From Sporothrix humicola (lineage: Eukaryota > Ascomycota > Sordariomycetes > Ophiostomatales > Ophiostomataceae): a stretch of 64,000 bases of DNA. Made by a program: the position numbers and the translations under genes. This document shows, piece after piece, positions 22,241-31,527 of the stretch. Every line of letters begins with the position of its first letter. The stretch's first letter is position 1. Location of the stretch: positions 186,001 to 250,000 of the forward strand of contig WNYE01000050.1 in the NCBI GenBank assembly GCA_021396245.1. Reading direction: 5' to 3'. Below the pieces are notes generated by a model that was not told the DNA's origin, searched no databases, and was given only the letters and a program-made list of their open reading frames with translations.

Positions 22241-23666
22241 GTTGGCTGAGTGATTAAGCTGAGGTGCTGTTGGTTAATGAATGTATGTGAGTCTGAGATG
22301 TGTAGTGATCATTTTAAGTTGAAGTCGGGTATGCTGTCGTTCATTTTGTTGTTTTGTCGCTGTCGTTTGTGACTCTTTTGATGAGAAGTGAGGTCCCGGG
22401 AAAACGGCGGACGGCAAAGGAGTTACGGCGTGTGGTAGGCCAATACTTCGAGCAGGAGCACACTGGTTTGCGCCTGCCATTTTGCTTTCGTCCCATTTTC
22501 GCCTTTTGCGCGGCACATCACGTGCACGGCGTTGGTGAATCCCGTGCCGGGAAAGACCGAGCGACTCATTGTCAAAGTCCGATGAATTGAAGGATCAGAA
22601 TATCTGGAAGCAAAGTAAGATGGAAATGAAATCAACAAGTCATAGGGCTGACCTTTATTAATATTGACGTCGCGGCCGGATACATCGTTGCGACTTCCGT
22701 CGGGACCAAGACTGGTGCCCAGAAACGTGCGTTTTGGTGTTCTGCCACGAGCTGTGCCAATAGTCTTTCGCCTCATATTTTGGACCTTCTTTCACTATCA
22801 ATTTACACTCCGCTAAGTACCGGTCTACAGCCCTACGTGTTGTTGGTTCGTCCCCCATTGGCTTCGTTACAATTTGCAATTATTGTTCGTTTTCTCGGTT
22901 ATCTTTCCTTGACCCATTCTTCACGTATTTTCTCGCTTTCATGTGCTGCCCACATGCTTGGAGAAATACACGTTTTTGCACGCATTCTTCGTTTCACGGC
23001 CACCGAAACACCAAAACCCCCCCTTTGCGTGCCGACCGCGCCTTCCCCAAACAAGGCATGATTGCTGAGGCTCCTCACGCAAAGACACGCTAGCCGTGGG
23101 CGAAGGCGGTAACTCCACCAAAATGTTCGCAGAAACACACTGGAAGCAGGTGTGATGGCGTCGCACCAAAGCCAGCATTGGTCCAAAATACGCCAGCCAA
23201 GACCTGAGAGATATCAGCTAGACCAACAACAACAAGACCAGGTCCCCAGCCCTGTTGTGTCCCTGGCGTGTCCCTGTCGTGTCCACTTCCCATCTCCATC
23301 CAACTCCACTGTCGCACCTTCCTTCAATCCCCTGGGGCAGTGAGATGTTGTGCCTGTGCTTCGTGCCTGCCTTCGAACTGTCTGTGTGTCTGTGTCCCTT
23401 TTCAGTCCTCTTCCCTGTCTATTTTGTCTTGTCGTTCTTGGCTTCGTTCTTTGTTTCCCGTCCTCTGTTTCGATCCTCTTCAACGACAATCCATCCTTGA
23501 CCATCGATATAAACGACATTCATCCCGTCGGTGATCCGTTGACGACCGTGACGACGGGCCAAACGCCCGCGACTACTCCTCCCTCCCTTGGCGGCCACCG
23601 ACGATCCTCTTCAACGAATCTGACATCGACTTTCATCAACATCACATCTCTTCCCCTCACATCGCC
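22241..23666. other. Divergent intergenic region between regulator and mannosidase
   Basis: About 1.4 kb. A CACGTG core lies near 22526. Minus-strand frames at 22423-22776 and 22658-22879 read as basic, unbiased peptides; I could not support them as genes. The last ~350 bases before 23667 are C/T-rich and look like the mannosidase leader. Confidence 0.5.
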
Positions 23667-25556
23667 ATGGCCGCACGCTGGGGCAAGCGGCGGTTGACGC
23701 TCAGTCTTCTGCTGTCCGGCATCATCGGCCTCCTCTACTACCAGTCCAAGCACAACACGCCCATGAGCTCGCCATGGGGCAATGTCCTGCCGCCAGGTTC
23801 ACCGCCACCACCACACCCCGAGGAAGGCGTTGCCGCCCCGGCACCCAGTACCATCCCCAACGACGGCAAGTTCCACTGGTCGCAGGTCGCGCTGCACCAC
23901 CCGATCCCCGTCGAGTCGATGCGGCCTATCCCAAAACCCAACGCCGTCACGCTCAAGGGCATCCCCAAGATCCAGCACGAGTTCAAGACCGAGTCGGCCG
24001 CCGACCGCGACATTCGCCTGGAGAGACTGAGTCTGGTTCGTGGCAACTTTACACACGCCTGGAACGGCTACAAGACGCACGCGTGGATGGCCGACGAGGT
24101 GCGGCCCCTCAAGGGCACGCCCGTGAGCAAGTTTGGCGGCTGGGCCGCGACGCTCGTCGATACGCTGGACACGCTGTGGATCATGGGCCTGCACGCCGAG
24201 TTCCAAAACGCCGTCAATGCGATTGAAAAGATTGACTTCTCGACGACGAACCTCGACGAAGTTAACGTCTTCGAGACGACCATCCGCTACCTGGGCGGCT
24301 TTTTGTCGGCCTACGACCTGAGCGACGGCCAGTACCCTTCGCTTCTTGCCAAGGCCACCGAGCTCGGCGACATGCTGTACCTCGCCTTTGACACGCCCAA
24401 CCACGTGCCTGTCACGCGCTGGAAGATGAACGACCGCCGCAAGGGCAACCCGCAGACCCCTCACAAGTCGTCGCTCGTGTCGGAGCTGGGCTCGCTGTCC
24501 CTCGAGTTTACGCGACTGTCCCAACTCACGGGCAACCCCAAATACTACGACGCTATCCAGCGGATCATGGACCTGTTTGAGGCCCAGCAGGACCGCACGC
24601 ACCTGCCGGGTATGTGGCCCGTCGTGGTCAATGCCGAGTCCGCCGACTTTACGGGCAGCTCTGGCTTCACCATTGGCGGCATGGCCGATTCGCTGTACGA
24701 GTACCTGCCCAAGCAGTTCTTGCTTCTGGGCGGCGCCGTTCCCGCTTACCGTGACATGTACCTCAAGGCCCTGGCCGCCATGAACGAGCACATCTTCTTC
24801 CGCCCCATCACCAAGTCCAAGAAGCCCATCCTGTTCCCGGGCGACAAGAACACCAACGGTAAGCTGCCCGCCGAGTCGATCAAGACGGTCGCCAAGGTGC
24901 AGCACCTAGGCTGTTTCGCCGGCGGCATGGTCGGCCTGGCGTCGCGCCTATTTAACCGCCCCGCCGACATGGCCATTGCCGAGCAGCTAGTCGAGGGCTG
25001 CATGTGGGCCTACGAGTCGGCTCCAGCCGGTATCATGCCCGAGATCATGACCGTCTCTCAGTGCTCGGTCGGCACCAAGGGCGAGGCCTGTGCCTGGAAT
25101 GAAAAGACGTGGTTGGGCGACGTTGCCAACAAGCACCGCCCGGGCGGACCCAAGAAGGACGGCAGCGCCCCCGACGGCTTCGACGTCGCCAAGGCCGTCG
25201 AGAACCAGCGCCTCTTCCCCGGCGTCCTCAAGTACGACGACCGCCGCTACATTCTGCGGCCCGAAGCCATTGAGAGTGTCTTCATCCTGTATCGTCTCAC
25301 GGGCGACGAGACCCTGCTGGACCGCGCCTGGGGCATGTTCGAGTCCATCGTCAAGGTCACCACCACGAGCATCGCCCACACGGCCGTCGACGACTGCACC
25401 AAGCCGCTCGAGACGTGGGCCGACAGCATGGAGAGCTTCTGGCTGGCCGAGACGCTCAAGTACTTTTACCTGATTTTCGAGGACCCCAGCGTCGTCAGTC
25501 TGGACACGTACGTCCTCAACACCGAGGCGCACCCTCTGCGATGGGGCATGAATTGA
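23667..25556 (+). CDS. Class I alpha-1,2-mannosidase, glycoside hydrolase family 47
   Basis: The gene encodes 629 aa in one exon. It is a type II membrane protein: residues 1-9 are basic and about 10-27 (RLTLSLLLSGIIGLLYY) form a signal anchor, followed by a Pro-rich stem. The catalytic (alpha/alpha)7 domain shows THAWNGYKTHAWMADEVRPL, LVDTLDTLWIMG, VFETTIRYLGGFLSAYDLS, HLGCFAGGM, YILRPEAIESVFILYR, SFWLAETLKYFYLIFE and the calcium-binding NTEAHPL near the C-terminus. These enzymes trim mannose from N-glycans in ER or Golgi; the Cys pair of the family is represented by Cys residues in the C-terminal half. The anchor suggests an ER/Golgi role, not secretion. The gene looks intact. Confidence 0.95.
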   Translation: MAARWGKRRLTLSLLLSGIIGLLYYQSKHNTPMSSPWGNVLPPGSPPPPHPEEGVAAPAPSTIPNDGKFHWSQVALHHPIPVESMRPIPKPNAVTLKGIPKIQHEFKTESAADRDIRLERLSLVRGNFTHAWNGYKTHAWMADEVRPLKGTPVSKFGGWAATLVDTLDTLWIMGLHAEFQNAVNAIEKIDFSTTNLDEVNVFETTIRYLGGFLSAYDLSDGQYPSLLAKATELGDMLYLAFDTPNHVPVTRWKMNDRRKGNPQTPHKSSLVSELGSLSLEFTRLSQLTGNPKYYDAIQRIMDLFEAQQDRTHLPGMWPVVVNAESADFTGSSGFTIGGMADSLYEYLPKQFLLLGGAVPAYRDMYLKALAAMNEHIFFRPITKSKKPILFPGDKNTNGKLPAESIKTVAKVQHLGCFAGGMVGLASRLFNRPADMAIAEQLVEGCMWAYESAPAGIMPEIMTVSQCSVGTKGEACAWNEKTWLGDVANKHRPGGPKKDGSAPDGFDVAKAVENQRLFPGVLKYDDRRYILRPEAIESVFILYRLTGDETLLDRAWGMFESIVKVTTTSIAHTAVDDCTKPLETWADSMESFWLAETLKYFYLIFEDPSVVSLDTYVLNTEAHPLRWGMN

Positions 25557-26816
25557 TTTGGCTTATTGGGTTATTGGATTGTTGGTTTATTTTTGGCACT
25601 GTCCACGAGGTCATTGCCCGGCAGTTTCTGTTACGATAGTTTTCACTTTTGATTTTGGCGTTTATTGGTTAAATATATTTGTTTTACTTGCTAAATCTAG
25701 ACGAAATGGGATATGCAAGTGTCGTATGACATAAGCCTCTACTTGCAACGCACGCATTGCCTTCAGCCCTATGAATAAGAGTCGTACGATATTCACGGTG
25801 AATCTGGGGCAGCATTGAAGAATCAGCCAGCAAACCTGGGGTAATTCGGGAATACCCGCCATGCACAAATATGGCGTTCTTTACTACCCGGCTTAAATTA
25901 CCATATTAGACATTTATTCCATCCGGAAAGTGTTGCAAGTTGGTGCAGTATATATTGCGTCAATTTTATTGTTGGATCTTTTATTCATTTCTTTTCTATT
26001 CTACACGTCGCTATCTCCTATCTTGTGCCGAACTCAAACCTCGGTGACATCATCTCTCCATTATGCAGGATGGGGACGCTAGCATGGCTCCAGGAAAAAA
26101 TTCATGAAGGTGGGATGGAAATTGCGAATCGCACCGGGAGAAAGTAACAAAGCCGCTTCAGGGTCCAGCTTACAGGGCAGAGAAAAGGCCTAAAATAATG
26201 AGTAATATCTGCTATCGGGGCGGTTCGGGAAAGTTGCGGCCGCTTCCTAGGCGTTGTTGGGGGCGTCAAAGGGCGCGGGATGCCAGTAAGCGCCGGTTAG
26301 GGGAGGCTTTAGGGGTACGCGAAGGCGTAATTATTCGCAATTTACGCGACTCGGCAATGCAAAGCCGACAATTTTTTGCAGTGACTAGCGCGCAAAACCC
26401 CTAAAACAGTAAAAAAAATCGCCCCAACACCGACACGGCGCCATGCCGGGCACTTTTCGAGAGTAAGATGGAGGAAACCCGAGAAAACTTTAGATATTCT
26501 GACTCTTTTGTCAGAAACAACAACAGACTGGGATCAACGTCGAAAAGTGCGACTTGACATCTTATATACAAAGTTGCAGCAGCCTAGTACGACTCTATCC
26601 AGGACTCTGCGTCACACCTTGGACTTTCCCCATTCGTCATACAGCCGCAACCAACTCCTTCCTTCCCCGGACTTTGACCCGACCTGCAGCCGATATCTGA
26701 CTCCTTCCATTTTCTGCCATATTGGCAGTCACTCGTTCCCCTGTCTCTTTACATTTCCTTTTCTCGTCCCTCATCTTTCACGACCTCTACTCCGACTTCC
26801 ACTCTTTCTCAGTAAC
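25557..26816. other. Intergenic region between mannosidase and Mpv17-type gene
   Basis: About 1.26 kb. An AT-rich 3' flank (25.56-26.05 kb) is followed by a G/C-rich stretch with GGGGCG and CGCGAC words (26.15-26.45 kb). A C/T-rich leader from ~26570 leads to the ATG at 26817. A short GCGTAA...TTACGC inverted repeat occurs around 26325-26347. No gene is seen. Confidence 0.5.
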
Positions 26817-27862
26817 ATGTCCGCGCTGCTGTCGCGCGCGTTTTGGCGGCCACAGCCGATGCGCCCACCACCTGGGCGCAACCTGAGTCAACTCGTCGCA
26901 TGCAAACCGCAACCCCTCCAACCCTTTCGCTTCCGCATTCACAGCTTCCAGCAACAGCCAATATTCCGAGCAGGAAGAGCACCAAGGCGGACGCAGACGA
27001 CACAGTCAAAAGCCGAGCCACCACAACCACAAACCACAAAGACCGAAGCCCTACCGAAGACCGAGACGCACAAGAGCCTACCATCACCCGGACCGCCCAA
27101 AGACGACCCGATTCCATTATCGAGCAACGTCACCCCTTTACCGTTATGGCAGCGTCTCGGCCCCTTGACATGGGCTGCCGACTCGTACGGCCGCGCCCAG
27201 CGGAGGAGACCATATGTCACACAACTGTGCAGCGCCCTGGTCATCGCATTATGCGCAGACTTCTCAGTGCAACGTCTAAGTCCAGGGCCATATGATCCCA
27301 TGCGGACACTGCGGTCGTTGATGATTGGCGCCATCTCGGCCATCCCGGGCTATAAGTGGTACGCAGCAAGCAGAGTGTCCCCTCGCCGTGATCGTCTACT
27401 AACGTGCTCTGCAGGTTCGTCTACCTCGCGCACAACTTCAACTACAGCAGCCGCACCCTCTCCCTCTTGACCAAGGTCTCCATCAACCAGATCGTCTTCA
27501 CGCCCATCTTCAACACCTACTTCTTCGGCATGCAGGCGCTGCTGGCCGGCGAGTCGCTGCAAAAGTCGTGGGAGCGCGTGCAGCAGACGGTGCCCACGAG
27601 CGTGGTCAACTCCCTCAAAGTGTGGCCGGCTGTGACGGCGTTCAGCTTCACCTTTGTCCCGCTCGAATACCGCAGCATCTTTGCGGGCGTGTTTGCCGTC
27701 GGCTGGCAGACGTACCTGATGTTCCTCAACCGCCGGGCTGAAGACGCCAAGGCGGCGACGGGAACGGTGGCTGCCATCACTTCGGGTGACAGCACCGCCG
27801 AACCTACAGGCGTCAAGACGCCGGCCGTTGCGACGTCTCTGGTGGCAGCCGGCAAGCAGTGA
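26817..27862 (+). CDS. Mpv17/PMP22-family membrane protein
   Basis: Exons 26817-27358 and 27415-27862, with a 56-nt intron, encode 329 aa. The N-terminus is Arg/Ser/Gln-rich without acidic residues, like a mitochondrial presequence, and is followed by a Pro/Lys/Thr-rich linker to about residue 110. The C-terminal half carries the family pattern: AADSYGRAQRRRPYVTQ, a helix with DFSVQ, GAISAIPGYKWFVYLAHN across the splice site, TKVSINQIVFTPIFNTYFF, and VWPAVTAFSFTFVPLEYRSIF followed by GWQTYLMF. Members are four-helix proteins of the mitochondrial inner or peroxisomal membrane (Sym1/Mpv17 type). The presequence-like start favours mitochondria. The intron-exon join restores the Trp codon of the conserved segment. 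Confidence 0.88.
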
Positions 27863-28430
27863 GGTCTGGCTCACTCATCAGCTTGGCGTCCTACGTCAAC
27901 ACGATTTACGATTACATCTACTAGATTTTCTGTCCTTCTTTAGACATTTCTTTTGTTGTTCAATTCGAATAGACCATAGACTTGGCAGCACACGTTTTGC
28001 CGAATGTCAAATACTAGCAAATATGAGTCTTTATTGATGACTCTTAAATCCAACGACACACGCAACGAAACTAACGTCGTGACAGCAAAGTGACGTGTTC
28101 GAAATGATCAACACTATTAAAATAAAACATGCCAAGCCCCAGTGACTAAAATGTTTCCATTTTGACAAAACGAAGTTCAGTGGAATGTTGTTGTCGTCGT
28201 GTTTGGTAGTGTCACGTGCTGTTTCCGTCAGTATCACGTGCACTAATGCCGCAAAAAAATCGCGTCTTTCCGCGATAGCTTTGTTAACTCAGCCGAGCTT
28301 TTGTTTTAGCTTTAGCGTTTAGCTGTCGGTTGCTCCGTCAAGCTCTCACTGGCAACCCCGTCGGCCATTGGCGTTTCTCTCTTTCATTTTTCGCCAGTAC
28401 TGCATCTTCTTCCTGTCACAGCCACCGAAA
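27863..28430. other. Intergenic region with paired CACGTG motifs
   Basis: About 570 bp between the Mpv17-type gene and the DHODH gene. Two CACGTG E-boxes sit ~190-220 bp before the DHODH start. Otherwise it is AT-rich and non-coding. Confidence 0.5.
28213..28240. promoter_or_regulatory. Two CACGTG E-boxes, 22 bp apart
   Basis: CACGTG occurs at 28213-28218 and 28235-28240, both as TCACGTGC. The spacing of 22 bp is about two helical turns, which suggests cooperative binding by a bHLH factor. They lie upstream of the dihydroorotate dehydrogenase gene; the assignment is an inference. Confidence 0.45.
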
Positions 28431-30515
28431 ATGGCCCGCATTCTCCGCATACGGCCGTCGCTGGCCCCTGTTCTGCGCCCGGCGCGCATTACCCGGCCGG
28501 GTCTGGGCTTAGCCATGCGCATGCGGTACAACTCGACGACGACCCCCTCCAATACGACCACACCTACGCCCGCCGACGTGGCCAAGGCCGCCACCGCTGC
28601 GGCGGCAAAGACAGCCGTCGAGGAGGCTCATGCCGAAGGAAAGTCGGCTGTCGACGCTGCGATTGAGACGGTCAAAGCCGAGGCTCCTACTACTACCGTG
28701 AAGCCGGCGTTTGATACTGTCCCGCTCGTACCGAAGGCGAAGCCTGCACAGGCTGGTGACGACGCCACATCCGCACCTGAGACCGTGAAGGCTGCTGCTT
28801 CCGAGGCCAAGACGACCGCCGATACTGCCACCGAGGAAGCCAAAGCTGCCGTTTCTGACGCCACGAAATCGGCCACCGAAACGGTCAAGGACGCTGCTGC
28901 TGATGCTGCCAAGGCTGCCGCCCCCGTCGTGGCCAAGGCTGCTGTGTCAGAAACCGCGAAATCGGCGACCGAGACGGCCAAGTCAACTACCGATAGCGTC
29001 AAGACTGCTGCTGCCAACACGACAACGACTGTCAAAGAGACCGCCAAGTCTGCCGCCGAACCCGTCAAATCCGCGACCCCTCCTCCTCCTCCTCCGACTC
29101 CCGCCCCGTCTGCTCCCCGTGGCGGCTCTTCCTCGGCTGGCTCCGGCCTGCGCACCGCTTTCTACATGACAACCGTTGGCGCCACGCTGTTTGCCGTCCT
29201 TTTGTACGGCACCGACACCCGCGCGTCCGTCCACCGCTGGATCGTGCCGCCATTGATCCGCACTCTGTATCCCGACGCCGAGGACGCCCACCACATTGGC
29301 ACCGAAGCCTTGAAGGTGCTGCACAGACTCGGCCTCAACCCCAAGGACCGCACCGACGAGATCCGCAATGTCCACAAGAACGTGCTGGAGGGCTCCGCCT
29401 TTGAGTACTCTCTGTCGAACCCAGTCGGCATCTCCGCAGGCCTCGACAAGGATGCCGACATTCCGGACGCGCTGTTTGACCTGGGCGCGGCCGTCGTCGA
29501 GGTCGGCGGCTGCACGCCGCTCCCGCAGGCCGGCAACCCGCGACCGCGCGTGTTCCGCGTGCCGAGCGTCGAGGGCCTGGTCAACCGCTACGGCCTGAAC
29601 TCGGTCGGTGCCGATGCGCTGGCGTCGCGCCTGCGCACGCGCCTGCGGGCGTTTGCCCGTGCACACGGCCTCAGTGAAGCCGACGTGCTGTCGGGCGCCG
29701 CGGGCGTGCCTGTCGGTTCGTTGCGGGAGGGCAAGATCCTGGCGGTGCAGATGGCCAAGCAAAAGGACACGCCCGAGGGCGACGTCACGGCGGTCGCGCA
29801 GGACTATGTCTATTGCGTGCGCCGGCTGGCGCCGTATGCCGACATTCTGGTCGTCAATGTGAGCAGCCCCAACACGCCCGGTCTGCGTGACCTGCAGGCC
29901 GTCGAGCCTTTGACCAAGATCCTGGCGGCTGTGGTCGACGAGGCCAAGAAGACGGCCGCCCCATCGTCGAGCGCGGCAGCGCACACGGCCGCCGTCGAGT
30001 CGGGCCTCCAGACCCTGCGGGCCCGTGCGCCCCGCGTCATGGTCAAGGTGTCGCCCGACGAGGACGAGGACTCCCAGATTGACGGCATTGTCGAGGCCGT
30101 GTTCGCCAGCGGCGTCGACGGCATTATCGTCGGCAACACGACCAAGCGGCGCACTGGTTTGGTTCCGGAAAAGCTGCGCCTGCGGTCCAACGAGCAGGCC
30201 AACCTCAACGAGACGGGCGGCTTCTCGGGCCCGGCCATGTACGACCGCACGCTGGCCCTGGTCGGTCGGTACCGCCAGAAGCTAGACGAGCAGTCGAGAG
30301 CGGAGTCGAACTCTGAGAGGAAAACACTGTTTGCCTCTGGCGGCGTGACGAACGGCGAGCAGGCACTGAAGCTGTTAAATGCTGGCGCGAGCGTGGCGAT
30401 GCTGTACACGGGTCTGGTGTATGGCGGTGCGGGCACAGTGACACGGATCAAGGAGGAGATGCGGGCGCAGGTGGGCGAGGGCAAGAAGGAGGTTGCTTCG
30501 GAAACAAAGGCATAG
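28431..30515 (+). CDS. Dihydroorotate dehydrogenase, class 2 (mitochondrial, quinone-linked), with a long Ala/Lys/Thr repeat insert
   Basis: The frame encodes 694 aa from the ATG at 28431, chosen because it starts an Arg-rich mitochondrial presequence (MARILRIRPSLAPVLRPARI). The enzyme makes orotate in pyrimidine synthesis and passes electrons to ubiquinone at the inner membrane. The anchor helix (about 242-260) is followed by the helical quinone-binding part and the barrel: GISAGLDKDADIPDAL, VVEVGGCTPLPQ, NRYGLNS, the catalytic-serine loop NVSSPNTPGLR near residue 475, VKVSPDED, GIIVGNTTKRR, and FASGGVTNGEQA. Between presequence and anchor lie ~190 residues of Ala, Thr, Lys, Val and Glu in 11-residue-like repeats, similar to LEA or apolipoprotein helices. 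Fungal enzymes are usually ~450-550 aa. Confidence 0.92.
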   Translation: MARILRIRPSLAPVLRPARITRPGLGLAMRMRYNSTTTPSNTTTPTPADVAKAATAAAAKTAVEEAHAEGKSAVDAAIETVKAEAPTTTVKPAFDTVPLVPKAKPAQAGDDATSAPETVKAAASEAKTTADTATEEAKAAVSDATKSATETVKDAAADAAKAAAPVVAKAAVSETAKSATETAKSTTDSVKTAAANTTTTVKETAKSAAEPVKSATPPPPPPTPAPSAPRGGSSSAGSGLRTAFYMTTVGATLFAVLLYGTDTRASVHRWIVPPLIRTLYPDAEDAHHIGTEALKVLHRLGLNPKDRTDEIRNVHKNVLEGSAFEYSLSNPVGISAGLDKDADIPDALFDLGAAVVEVGGCTPLPQAGNPRPRVFRVPSVEGLVNRYGLNSVGADALASRLRTRLRAFARAHGLSEADVLSGAAGVPVGSLREGKILAVQMAKQKDTPEGDVTAVAQDYVYCVRRLAPYADILVVNVSSPNTPGLRDLQAVEPLTKILAAVVDEAKKTAAPSSSAAAHTAAVESGLQTLRARAPRVMVKVSPDEDEDSQIDGIVEAVFASGVDGIIVGNTTKRRTGLVPEKLRLRSNEQANLNETGGFSGPAMYDRTLALVGRYRQKLDEQSRAESNSERKTLFASGGVTNGEQALKLLNAGASVAMLYTGLVYGGAGTVTRIKEEMRAQVGEGKKEVASETKA

Positions 30516-30712
30516 ACGTAAAAAATACACGAGAACGAGGGCATGTACATGTGGTATCATTGTATTATTTGTTAGACTTTTTATTGCATTGTCTTCGATT
30601 TTGTTTATTTTATTTTATTTTTCTTCTTGTTTATTATTTTCTGTTGTATTGTTCTGTCTAGAAAAGAGAAACTGCATTAGATCAAAACTTTTCAGCATCA
30701 TTTCGTTAATCT

Positions 30713-31222
30713 TTAATCATTAATCTTTCGGTCTGCGTTCGTTCTCCATCTTCGCTGGATCCAGTTCCACCAGCTCTTGGGCTTCACCTCGCCGGAACAA
30801 GACCCGTCCGTTCCTTCAAGATCACATTCGTCCTCCTTGACAAACTCGACGCCCTCGAGACCCTTGGCGGGCTTGCTTTCCTCGACATCATCGACCTTGT
30901 CGACAACGTCGTCCTCCTCCAAATCTGCCACGTCCTCCACGACAGCCTTCTTGGGCAACAACTACTCGTACAATGGCAAGAGCTCGAAGTTCTGGTCCAG
31001 CTGGTTGTCTGGATGGGCCATCATGAGCGCCTCCTCGTCGTACATCGATTCGGGAAGGTCGACATCGGATGGCATCTCCTTGCCCTTCGGGTCCATACGC
31101 TCGACAATCTTGTTAACGTTCGACTGGATGTTGACGTAGTGCTCAATTTGCTCGGGCAATGTTGATGACGGAACCACCGCTTCGCTTCTCTCCGTCCCGT
31201 TATTAAGGGTCTTTGCAGTTTT
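30713..31222 (-). pseudogene. Gene relic, acidic C-terminus, no start codon and one in-frame TAG
   Basis: A minus-strand frame is open from 31222 (just after a TAA) to a final stop at 30713-30715, broken only by TAG at 30964-30962. There is no ATG before the TAG that would give the whole upstream part. The first part reads like a soluble helical segment (IEHYVNIQSNVNKIVERM...DLPESMYDEEALMMAHPDN). The second is strongly acidic, ending in a Trp/Arg cluster (SWWNWIQRRWR). No small intron with GT and AG removes the TAG. The 5' end is lost in AT-rich DNA. I read this as a truncated, decayed gene of unknown family. Confidence 0.45.
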
Positions 31223-31527
31223 TTATTTATTATTTACGTTTCGTGGGGATTTAGTTACATTTTAAAAAAAAAAAAATTTATACGGTCTTTGTTTTAAAGT
31301 CTTTTTATTAACCGGCATTTGATTTTGAATTCCACATTGTGATTTATTATTTCTTTTAGCAAAAAATAAAATAAAATCAAGAATAAATTCTGAACACTTT
31401 CCTTGGACCAACTGTTCACTATTTAAGATTATCTGACGTACAGGGACCCTTAACTTATATTTTACCGATATATGTACTCTATGATATATTCTACAGACAG
31501 GAAAGACAAGAGTGCAGCCTCTCGTCG
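31223..31527. other. AT-rich spacer
   Basis: About 300 bp, strongly A/T-rich with poly-A at 31264-31276. It separates the gene relic from the 3' end of the sulfatase gene. No feature is seen. Confidence 0.5.

Noticed and set aside
22423..22879. Two overlapping minus-strand frames that could form a small spliced gene
   Set aside because: A GTCAGC...CCAG intron can be drawn, but the peptides are unrecognisable, short and without bias; more likely leader of the Zn2Cys6 or intergenic DNA.
23799..24905. 368-codon minus-strand open frame
   Set aside because: Fully antisense to the GH47 mannosidase; composition is that of a shadow frame.
28983..29984. 333-codon minus-strand open frame
   Set aside because: Antisense to DHODH; Arg/Gly/Gln-rich shadow.
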